This document shows, piece after piece, positions 43,838 through 50,816 of a DNA stretch of 50,816 nucleotides. A program made the translations under genes and the position numbers. Under the pieces are notes generated by a model. The model saw only the letters and a program-made list of their open reading frames with translations. It had not been told where the DNA came from and made no database searches. The first letter of the stretch is position 1, and the number at the start of each line of letters is the position of its first letter. Origin of the DNA: Bacteroidota bacterium (GTDB taxonomy: Bacteria > Bacteroidota > Bacteroidia > Chitinophagales > LD1); NCBI GenBank assembly GCA_947476645.1, contig CANJRM010000013.1, positions 1 through 50,816 of the forward strand, written 5' to 3'.

Positions 43838-45298
43838 TCAATGGTTTAGCTTAAAAACGCGCAACGAACCTTGTTTAGCAATTTCTTTTCCGAAATAATT
43901 TGAAAGTAAAGGTCGGTGTAAATACGAAGTATCGGTAAGCACTGCGTAATCGCAAATTTTTAATGCTTCAAAAGTGTAAGACTCGCGTACATCGCCCATA
44001 CCATTCCAGCCTTGTTGATTCATTAAATAGAGCGAAATATTGTAGCTCTTATCATTTGCCGAAAAAACTTTGTCGCTATTTTTTATTCCCGCTTTTCGCA
44101 GAGTGGGTTCCACCGTATTCCAGTCTGTATTTACCAAATCGTAGTGGGAATAAATTTTTTGAAGCGTATTTCCATACAAGGCAAAGGATATAAAGAAGAA
44201 GAATGCAATCCCTGCTTTTCTATAAGGGGTAACACTCCATTCTTGTTCTTCAGCAATTTTGAAGGCAGAAGCAAAAAGTGTAAAAACCGTAAATTGAAAC
44301 GGCACATGATAGTAGCCATGGAATGAAGCATTACGCATCATAAGACAATAGAACAACAACCAAAAAGCAAAACCTGAAGCGGTAAACACATGTAGACAAT
44401 TTCGCGGATTGAAATTTTTGAACAACAGCAGTAACGAAAGCAAAATCAAAATCAAAATTGGTAGTGGATATATCTTTGGAAGATTTACAGCCATTTTAAA
44501 ACTGTATTGCATTACATCGTTTAATGTTTTGGGCGACATAAAACCAAGTTTAAAAACATTGGAATGATACAGAATTTGCAACTGCTTTGCATACGTTAAC
44601 CACGCCACACAAATTATCACAGGAATTGAGAGCAATAGAATTTTGACAGAAATACTTTTATGAGCTTTATTTTTATCGCCACTAAAAAGCAAGGCAACAA
44701 AAGTTGCAGCCACTAAAAACAAAACCGAAGACTTAAGTAAAACTGCAACAGAAGAAAAGACAGCAAAAAGCAAAATGCTTCTTACGCTTTTAAAATTCCC
44801 TTTGACTAAAAAGTAGAACCCGAGTATAAAAAAAGTGAGTGCCACAGTATCGGGGAGAAAACCAGTTGAGTAATAAATAAGATTGGGTGATACCAACCAA
44901 AGCGTGGCGGCAAGCAGTTGAAACAGAACAGTCTTCAAAAAATCTTTCGAAATAAGGAAGGCAATAACAAAGCCGAAGAGAGAAAACCCGAGTATAAAAA
45001 AGCGATATAGAAACTCATGAAAACCAAAACAGCGATACAGTTTCGAAACCAGAAAAGGAATTAGAGGAAACTCGCCAACAGCAATACCCGATGAATTATA
45101 AACGAGATTATGTGTATGTGGTATAAGAAGTTTCTGATCAAACTGAAAATAATTTAACGCAATAGATGCTCTGTCACATTGAGCCCACGCATGGTCACCA
45201 TGAGGACGGGAGAAAAAATACGTTACAGGATTTAGCACAGAGTATAAAATAGCAACCATTGTAATGAAACACAAAACCTGTTTAAAAAAACTATTCAT
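43838..45298 (-). CDS. Polytopic GT-C-like glycosyltransferase (GT39/ArnT type)
   Basis: A 486-residue membrane protein with about ten membrane helices. Near the start the periplasmic loop PHGDHAWAQCDRASIALNYFQ carries an acidic residue that fits the GT-C Asp-containing first loop. GT-C enzymes use polyprenyl-phosphate sugars as donors, so a DPA-like product is a plausible donor. The start overlaps the HAD gene by 8 bases. Sugar and acceptor unknown. Confidence 0.75.
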   Translation of the reverse strand: MNSFFKQVLCFITMVAILYSVLNPVTYFFSRPHGDHAWAQCDRASIALNYFQFDQKLLIPHTHNLVYNSSGIAVGEFPLIPFLVSKLYRCFGFHEFLYRFFILGFSLFGFVIAFLISKDFLKTVLFQLLAATLWLVSPNLIYYSTGFLPDTVALTFFILGFYFLVKGNFKSVRSILLFAVFSSVAVLLKSSVLFLVAATFVALLFSGDKNKAHKSISVKILLLSIPVIICVAWLTYAKQLQILYHSNVFKLGFMSPKTLNDVMQYSFKMAVNLPKIYPLPILILILLSLLLLFKNFNPRNCLHVFTASGFAFWLLFYCLMMRNASFHGYYHVPFQFTVFTLFASAFKIAEEQEWSVTPYRKAGIAFFFFISFALYGNTLQKIYSHYDLVNTDWNTVEPTLRKAGIKNSDKVFSANDKSYNISLYLMNQQGWNGMGDVRESYTFEALKICDYAVLTDTSYLHRPLLSNYFGKEIAKQGSLRVFKLNH

Positions 45299-45914
45299 AA
45301 GGCAGTACTTTTTTCCCTTTTACCAAAAATGCTTTGTCGGCCAATTTCATGTAATACAAATCAGAGCGGTGATTCCCGTAAGCATAAATCTCCCTTATCT
45401 TTTTCAAATCGTAAGCCTCATTCAGCCTTTCAACTTTCGCTTTTCCATAACAATTTCTGCCCAGTAGATTTCCCGTGTAAAAACCATCCACTTCCTCCAT
45501 TTCAGAGCATAGTAGGTCGATACTTTCTTTTCTACACCAATAATTTAACCACACCCTACACGAAGCAGAAAGCAACAAAATTTCAAAACCATCTTCTCTA
45601 AGTCTTTTCACTTCAGCGTAAACTATTGAATGAAGGATTAGAGGGATTTCATTTGTTCCAAATTCATCGCCACGCAATTTTACAGCAGCTACAGCATGTC
45701 CTCCAAATATGTTCCGGAACAATTTTTCTTTAACAGCTTGCATATTTAGATAGCCAAATTTAGCCAAGACTAACTGAGGAATAATGGATACAAGAGCAGT
45801 TATCGCTTTCATTTTGCCGGCATAGAAAAAAATAAACCTAAAGGTTGTATCGCGCGTGGTTAGGGTACCGTCAAAATCAAAAATGGCAAGTTTGGTGGGT
45901 ATTCTTTTTTGCAT
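45291..45914 (-). CDS. HAD-IB family phosphatase
   Basis: A 207-residue HAD phosphatase. Motif I is FDFDGTLTTRDT (Asp13, Asp15), motif II the LLSASCRVW Ser region, and motif III the acidic C-terminal YAYGNHRSDLYYM. It belongs to the phosphoserine-phosphatase-like group. Its place between a UbiA-type transferase and a GT-C suits a phosphatase removing the 5-phosphate of polyprenyl-phosphoribose (the Rv3807c-type step, though that enzyme is a PAP2 type). Overlaps the GT-C gene; starts 2 bases after UbiA. Confidence 0.85.
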   Translation of the reverse strand: MQKRIPTKLAIFDFDGTLTTRDTTFRFIFFYAGKMKAITALVSIIPQLVLAKFGYLNMQAVKEKLFRNIFGGHAVAAVKLRGDEFGTNEIPLILHSIVYAEVKRLREDGFEILLLSASCRVWLNYWCRKESIDLLCSEMEEVDGFYTGNLLGRNCYGKAKVERLNEAYDLKKIREIYAYGNHRSDLYYMKLADKAFLVKGKKVLPYE

Positions 45915-45915
45915 T

Positions 45916-46818
45916 TTATCTTCGGTAAATAAAATATACCATCATTAAAAGCCAACAAAGCAAAGCTAATTGAACAGGTAAATTTTCACGCAAAACGACT
46001 TGTGGTGCTATGGATTCATTTCCTCGTTTTACCAAAACGATGTAGTGATACACTCCAAATGAAACAGGCAAACAGGTAATGAAAACGTAGGAGGAATGTA
46101 AACGTGAAATAGTTTCAGCACTAAATACATACAAGACATAACAGACGAAGGCAATTGAAATAATAGCAACAATCCCATTCCTTAAAAATTCTGCTGAATA
46201 AAATTTTAAGGAAGGACGAACAGATGAAAACTCAATTTTATATCCTGAAAGCAAGTGAATTTCTTCCAATCGTTTGGCAAAGCCAAAACTTATGGCGAAG
46301 AGAAATATCATGACGTAAAGCCAACTGGAAATTTCAGTTGCGCTTACCATTCCTCCTAATTGAATACGAAGCAGAAATCCAAAAGCAATTAACAGTAAAT
46401 CAAAAGGGGCAAAGTGTTTAATGTAAGTTGAATAAAGCAAGTTAGTGACGAAGTAAATTGCAAATAACACAGGCAATTCAGAAGAAATAAAAAAAGATGA
46501 GCCAATAGCTACCAGTAATAAGAAGGAACCTACTATTGCAGCTGCGGGCTTTGAAATTGCACCTTCCGTTATAGGTCTTTCTCTTTTTGTTGGATGTTTT
46601 AAATCCAAATTAAAATCAACCAAATCGTTGATGATGTAAACTGCACTGGCGAGTAAAGAGAAAAGAAAAAATGTAGCCGTAAGTAAAACCAGATTATTGC
46701 CCACAAAAATTCTTCCGCCAAAGAAGGCGGGGAAAAAAATCAAACCATTTTTTATGTAGTCGTTTATCCGTAAAAGGCGAAACCAGTTCAGCATTTGAAA
46801 ATATTTTGAAACGTTCAC
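45916..46818 (-). CDS. UbiA-family prenyltransferase, DPPR synthase-like
   Basis: A 300-residue polytopic enzyme with about eight helices. The metal-binding motif is NDLVDFNLD (Asn64, Asp65, Asp68, Asp72) followed by HPTKRERPI. This spacing and the start are those of decaprenyl-phosphate 5-phosphoribosyltransferase (UbiA, Rv3806c) more than of quinone UbiA enzymes. It would transfer phosphoribose from PRPP to a polyprenyl phosphate. GTG start. It heads a minus unit UbiA-HAD-GT-C. Confidence 0.85.
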   Translation of the reverse strand: MNVSKYFQMLNWFRLLRINDYIKNGLIFFPAFFGGRIFVGNNLVLLTATFFLFSLLASAVYIINDLVDFNLDLKHPTKRERPITEGAISKPAAAIVGSFLLLVAIGSSFFISSELPVLFAIYFVTNLLYSTYIKHFAPFDLLLIAFGFLLRIQLGGMVSATEISSWLYVMIFLFAISFGFAKRLEEIHLLSGYKIEFSSVRPSLKFYSAEFLRNGIVAIISIAFVCYVLYVFSAETISRLHSSYVFITCLPVSFGVYHYIVLVKRGNESIAPQVVLRENLPVQLALLCWLLMMVYFIYRR

Positions 46819-46878
46819 GATAATAGCACAGTTTCATTTATGCTTTGAGTCAGCAAATATTTGTGTTTATTTATTTCA

Positions 46879-48285
46879 GTGAAAAACACCAAAGCCTTTT
46901 TTGCCCTGTCTGTATACTTTATTGCTTGTTTATTTTTTACGCAATGGAGAAACTTCAATGGTTTGTGCGGACAAGACGCACATGAATACTTCCGTTACAG
47001 CAAAGCCTTGTTGAATTATTTTAAAACAACACAACATGCGGGAGATTATTTTTGGCCGGTATGGTATCCGTTATCCGCTGCATGCTTGTCTCTTTTAACC
47101 AGAATCCCAGTTATATTTTCGTTGCAATTAGTATGCCTTCTTAGTGTAACACTTATAGTAGCGGTAGTTCTATTTTGGCAGGGAGAAAACAAGAACAAGT
47201 CACCAAAAATTATTTACGCACTGTTGGCGGTTGGGTTTTCTCCATTTTTATGGCGAAGCGGATTATCCTGCATGGCAGATGCTATGAGTGTAGCGCTTTT
47301 AATGATGGCACTTTTTGCATTCAGTAAATTCATTAATCGCGAAAGCAACAAATGGATTTATGCTTTTGTCTTTTGTGCAGCACTTGCTACCATGACACGC
47401 TATGCTTCTGCTGTTGTTTTGTTGGCACCATCTATTTTGTTGTTACTGAAAATGCTTTCAAATAAAAACTGGAAGTCACTTTTGTTATGCGGAATGATTG
47501 TTTTGCTCGTTTGTGTTCCTCATTTACTTATTCGCCATAATACCCCTTTGGCCTTTGTGCATCATGAGTGGATTAACTCTTGGTCTTTGTTTAATTTTTT
47601 CAAAGCAGATTTTGTTACGCGCGATGGAATACAGCACTACAAGGTTTTCAATTTAGCTTTCATGGTTTTGGCATTTGTTCATATTGGTTTTGGTGTTTTA
47701 GTCTTGCCCCTTTTGTTTTTCGCTAGACCGAAAGATTTTTCAAGCACGCTGAACAAAACACTTTTATTCAGCGTTGTTTTTTACTCGCTTTTTTTATCGG
47801 GCATACCTTTTCAGAACAAACGCTTTTTGTTAGCTACTTTTCCAATTATTATGCTGTTACTTGAACCCGCATTTGAACGCATGCTCCACTTTGTAAAATG
47901 GAAAGGGCTAGTGCTTTTGATTGTAGCGGCAGTACAGTTGTTTCTTTGCCACAAATTTTTCGAAGAATATGCACAACGCAGTTTGCTAGAACAAAAACTA
48001 GCATCATTTGTTCGGCAGCACAATGAAAAAATCCTTTACACTTTTAATGTAGATATGGCGTTAGCCAGTTATGATACAAGTAAAGTCATGCGAAATCTTT
48101 GGAAAGAGAAATACGATTCATTCGAAATAAAATCGTTAGTGCTTTTTAATGAGACGGAATTTGCGCAACAATGGAAAGGAAAAAATCCGATGTTGAACTG
48201 GGAGAATTTGAAAAAATATTATCTCCTCGAAAGAATTTCCAATGAGGGCACTTGGGTTTTATACCGTATTGAAAGCAGAAAATGA
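46879..48285 (+). CDS. Polytopic GT-C-like glycosyltransferase (second copy type)
   Basis: A 468-residue membrane protein with about ten helices. The first periplasmic loop has CGQDAHEYFRYSKALLNYFK with an Asp-Ala-x-Glu pattern, the GT-C catalytic-type loop. A soluble C-terminal part of about 80 residues follows. I start at GTG 46879 (KNTKAFFAL), since the in-frame TTG at 46861 gives an unlikely N-terminus. Divergent from UbiA. It precedes a methyltransferase and a glycosyltransferase, with 4-base overlap to the former. Possible acceptor of the polyprenyl-phosphate pentose donor. Confidence 0.75.
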   Translation: MKNTKAFFALSVYFIACLFFTQWRNFNGLCGQDAHEYFRYSKALLNYFKTTQHAGDYFWPVWYPLSAACLSLLTRIPVIFSLQLVCLLSVTLIVAVVLFWQGENKNKSPKIIYALLAVGFSPFLWRSGLSCMADAMSVALLMMALFAFSKFINRESNKWIYAFVFCAALATMTRYASAVVLLAPSILLLLKMLSNKNWKSLLLCGMIVLLVCVPHLLIRHNTPLAFVHHEWINSWSLFNFFKADFVTRDGIQHYKVFNLAFMVLAFVHIGFGVLVLPLLFFARPKDFSSTLNKTLLFSVVFYSLFLSGIPFQNKRFLLATFPIIMLLLEPAFERMLHFVKWKGLVLLIVAAVQLFLCHKFFEEYAQRSLLEQKLASFVRQHNEKILYTFNVDMALASYDTSKVMRNLWKEKYDSFEIKSLVLFNETEFAQQWKGKNPMLNWENLKKYYLLERISNEGTWVLYRIESRK

Positions 48286-49073
48286 AAAAAACGACAGAAT
48301 TATTTTCAGCATATAAAAAGATGGAAGGTGTTTACTTTCTTTCTGAACCCGACAACAATTTTGAAGAAAACTATATCGCGCTTCGCGAAAAGGAAAATTG
48401 GATTGCCGATAGTGACACCCTCCGTTCGTTGCCAGATGTATCGAAGCAAAACATCAATTACAAATTGTGGATGATGCGAAAAGATACAGCGAAACGGTTT
48501 GTAAAATATCTTTCACACAAAAGTGCGCCAACTAAAATTCTTGACTTGGGTTGTGGTAATGGTTGGTTTACGAATATGCTTTCACAACATGCCCAGGCAG
48601 AAATTGTTTGCGGTATAGATGTCAACTTCACAGAACTAAAACAGGCGGCAATTATTTTCAAGAACAAAAATTTGTATTGGCTCTATGCTGATATATTCCA
48701 AGCAGAATTACCCGAAAACTACTTTGATGTCATTACACTCAACGCCAGCTTTCAATATTTTTTCGATGCAGAAGTAACTATTCAACGCCTGCTGGCTTTA
48801 CTAAAGTCTGATGGGGAAATTCATATTCTAGACACACCGTTCTATTCGCTGAGCGAAATAGTCAAAGCAAAAGAGCGAAGTGCCAATTATTTTTCTGAAC
48901 AGAAAAGCGAGGGAATGTCCAACTTATATTACCATCATTCTTTAGAAGAATTGAAAAGATTCAACTATCAATTTTTTTATGCGCCATCAAAAAATTGGAA
49001 TCGGGTAAAGTCCTTTTTTGGAAAGTATACTTCACCATTTACATGGGTAATTATTTCAAAAGTGAAGAACTAA
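48282..49073 (+). CDS. Class I SAM-dependent methyltransferase
   Basis: A 263-residue cytosolic enzyme. Motif I is ILDLGCGNGWFTNML, motif II IDVNFTELKQ, and LNASFQYFFDA corresponds to motif IV. The protein has an N-terminal helical extension of about 75 residues. It likely O- or N-methylates a sugar or lipid head group of the glycan. ATG start overlaps the stop of the GT-C gene and its own stop overlaps the next glycosyltransferase start. Confidence 0.85.
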   Translation: MKKTTELFSAYKKMEGVYFLSEPDNNFEENYIALREKENWIADSDTLRSLPDVSKQNINYKLWMMRKDTAKRFVKYLSHKSAPTKILDLGCGNGWFTNMLSQHAQAEIVCGIDVNFTELKQAAIIFKNKNLYWLYADIFQAELPENYFDVITLNASFQYFFDAEVTIQRLLALLKSDGEIHILDTPFYSLSEIVKAKERSANYFSEQKSEGMSNLYYHHSLEELKRFNYQFFYAPSKNWNRVKSFFGKYTSPFTWVIISKVKN

Positions 49074-50134
49074 TGCACATCGTATTTATTACACCCGGCT
49101 TCGCGAAGAATGAAAATGACACGACCACCATTCCTACACTATTAGCACTTGCTAACTATTTAACCGGAAAAGGAAATCGTATTTCTGTAATTGCGTTGGA
49201 TTATCCATTTGAACAAACGAATTACCAATGGAAAAACGTAAAAGTGTATTCCTGCGGTGGAGGCAACCGGAAATTTCCAATGAAATTTTTCACCTTGTTA
49301 AAAGCTTATTCTCTCTTCAAAAAAATCCAAGCTGAAAACGCGGTGAATATTCTCCATAGTTTTTGGTGGCAGGATACTGTTGCAGTGGGAAATTTTCTTT
49401 CAAAAAAATTTTCGATTCCGCACCTCACAACTTTAATGGGGCAAGATGCTTTGCCCTCGAACAACTATTCTAAATGGCTTTCTGCAAAAGGGAAAAACAT
49501 TGTTGCTCTTTCTGAATCTCATGCTAAATATTTCGAGAAAACTTTTGGCAGAAAGCCTAATCAAATTATTCCCTGGGGAATTGATAAAAACGATTTTTTA
49601 GCTCTTGAAAATACAGACCGCACAATTGATATAATAGGCGTGGGCTGGCTGAACGAAATAAAAAATTATTCTGCTTTTATTGATGTCATCTATTTAGTTA
49701 GAGAAAATATTCCGCAAGTAAAGAGTGTAATTGTTGGCGATGGCGAACAAAGGAAAATGTTAGAAACAAAAATCCATGCTCTTCAATTGCAAAACAATAT
49801 CAGCATTGTTGGTTTGCAATCGCGAAACGAAACATTGCGACTAATGATGCACAGTAAAGTGCTCTTGCATACTTCGGCTTTTGAATCTTTCGGCTATGTT
49901 TTTGCTGAAGCCATATATGCAGGTGCAACAATCGTTTCAAGTGAAGTAGGTATGGCAAATTCAACCAATGCTTTGATTGGAAATTCAATTGAGGAATTGG
50001 CAGAAAAAGTTTGTGTGGCGTTAACGCAGAAACAAAATGTGGATACTAAATCAGTTTTTACTATTGGGCAAACAGCAAAGGCATATCTTGAATTGTATAG
50101 CAGCCTTCAATCTGCACAACCCACTAAGAATTAA
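49073..50134 (+). CDS. Glycosyltransferase family 4 (GT-B)
   Basis: A 353-residue GT4 enzyme. The start IVFITPGFAKNENDTTTIPTLLALANYL is the acceptor loop, with VVGDGEQRKMLE and SFGYVFAEAIYAGA (E-x7-E nucleotide site) at the C-terminal domain. I use the ATG at 49073 that overlaps the stop of the methyltransferase gene; the longer frame lies inside that gene. It closes the plus-strand unit and converges on the radical SAM gene. Confidence 0.88.
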   Translation: MHIVFITPGFAKNENDTTTIPTLLALANYLTGKGNRISVIALDYPFEQTNYQWKNVKVYSCGGGNRKFPMKFFTLLKAYSLFKKIQAENAVNILHSFWWQDTVAVGNFLSKKFSIPHLTTLMGQDALPSNNYSKWLSAKGKNIVALSESHAKYFEKTFGRKPNQIIPWGIDKNDFLALENTDRTIDIIGVGWLNEIKNYSAFIDVIYLVRENIPQVKSVIVGDGEQRKMLETKIHALQLQNNISIVGLQSRNETLRLMMHSKVLLHTSAFESFGYVFAEAIYAGATIVSSEVGMANSTNALIGNSIEELAEKVCVALTQKQNVDTKSVFTIGQTAKAYLELYSSLQSAQPTKN

Positions 50135-50816
50135 AACGCACTGCAACATCTAGTGCAAGCGGGAAACAATCCGTTGGCTTTCATCAAATCTTTTCTGAAC
50201 GCAGACAGTTTTTGTGAGTTCCAGATTTCCTTCAATGACTGTTGATACACGTTTCCAAGGGTTATGTTATAACAACGTCCGTGTGCCGGAATTACAGAGC
50301 CGTCACTTTTAATCATGATGTTAGTGAAAGCATCGTTGCAAATTTTTCCGATTCGCTTTTCAGGCTCGTTGTAAAAAACTTCCAAATGTTCTGCATAGCG
50401 CAAATCGGGAGAGAATGAAACTTTAAAGGGAAATTTCTCTCTACACAGTAGTTGTATCTGTTCCAACAAAATCTTCACATCAATTTTGTTGGTGTCGCTT
50501 TGCTCAACGTTAGAATGTGAAGCAGAATATAAATCTCCCCAAAGTGCATTATGCGCGGCTGCTATTTCGTTTGTGGTAAAATTGGAATGCATAAAACCCA
50601 ATTGAACAATCGGATATTTGAGGAAGTAGTCGGTGAATAATTTTAGCTCTGAAAAATTCCATTGGGTGATTGTGCAGAAAATAGAAATGCGTGGAGCGTC
50701 TTTTCGTATCACTAATTTTTCTATGCCTTCTATGGCTCGTTGAAAAGAAAGTTTGTGACCGCGAATTTCGTTGTGCGTTTCTTCTGTTCCATCTAACGAA
50801 ATGTAAATTTCTTTCA
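50131..50816 (-). CDS. Radical SAM/SPASM protein (partial, runs off right end)
   Basis: The frame stays open to the right edge, so the N-terminus, including the core CxxxCxxC, is outside the window. The visible 228 residues have the radical SAM body (EIYISLDGTEETHNEIRGHK) and a C-terminal SPASM domain with Cys ligands in CNDAFTNIMIKSDGSV, AHGRCYNITLGN and PACTRCC. A GTG at 50712 is not the true start. SPASM proteins use extra iron-sulfur clusters. Other members modify peptides or sugars; here it may act on the glycan locus. Stop overlaps the convergent glycosyltransferase. Confidence 0.85.
   Translation of the reverse strand, partial: KEIYISLDGTEETHNEIRGHKLSFQRAIEGIEKLVIRKDAPRISIFCTITQWNFSELKLFTDYFLKYPIVQLGFMHSNFTTNEIAAAHNALWGDLYSASHSNVEQSDTNKIDVKILLEQIQLLCREKFPFKVSFSPDLRYAEHLEVFYNEPEKRIGKICNDAFTNIMIKSDGSVIPAHGRCYNITLGNVYQQSLKEIWNSQKLSAFRKDLMKANGLFPACTRCCSAF

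Noticed and set aside
48995-49072. Longer start for the last GT4
   Set aside because: The region is inside the methyltransferase gene; the stop-start overlap at 49073 fits the operon style.

Overview
The window looks like a chromosomal segment of a Bacteroidota bacterium (Chitinophagales/Sphingobacteriales-like; the finer rank is inference). Three things point there. Secreted proteins end in type IX secretion (T9SS) C-terminal sorting domains. Several promoters follow the phylum pattern TTG-N19-TAnnTTTG. Lipoproteins are abundant, Shine-Dalgarno sequences are weak, and TTG/GTG starts are frequent. The DNA is AT-rich and there are no phage, IS or CRISPR elements.

Layout. 1-4.8 kb: a SUI1/eIF1-like gene, a 21-bp tandem repeat block, two tandem EGF-like-motif lipoproteins, two small lipoproteins, and a minus operon GT2-(TPR-like)-secG. 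4.8-7.2 kb: two overlapping glycosyltransferases. 7.2-13.4 kb: ribBA, a secreted M1 aminopeptidase, mazG and a large secreted MopE/PKD-like protein. 13.6-16.1 kb: the ribosomal operon rpsP-rimM-trmD-rplS with a strong promoter and terminator, then tRNA-His. 16.2-21.9 kb: small secreted proteins, dCMP deaminase with a P-loop kinase, a LEA14-like protein, DUF2851, PspC and a DPM1-like glycosyltransferase. 21.9-25.4 kb: a penicillin-acylase-family enzyme, a frameshifted pseudogene, palindromic repeats and a small remnant ORF. 25.4-31.9 kb: a tRNA methyltransferase, mdh, a histidine kinase, a Neverland/DAF-36-like Rieske oxygenase, yjdM and rocD.

32.2 kb to the end is a surface-glycan locus: glycosyltransferases, methyltransferases and a B12-binding radical SAM enzyme. 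It includes a tight operon of arylsulfotransferase-like protein, SGNH hydrolase, NodB deacetylase and GNAT acyltransferase, followed by an O-antigen ligase-like protein. Next comes a set resembling the mycobacterial decaprenyl-phosphoryl-arabinose pathway: a DprE1-like oxidase and DprE2-like reductase, facing a UbiA-type phosphoribosyltransferase and a HAD phosphatase, with two polytopic GT-C-like transferases that could use the lipid-linked sugar. A SPASM radical SAM gene runs off the right end.

The most interesting system is this polyprenyl-phosphate-pentose cassette beside a glycan-decoration operon (inference from family membership and synteny). The Neverland-like oxygenase and short repeats that lie in frame inside genes also deserve a look.
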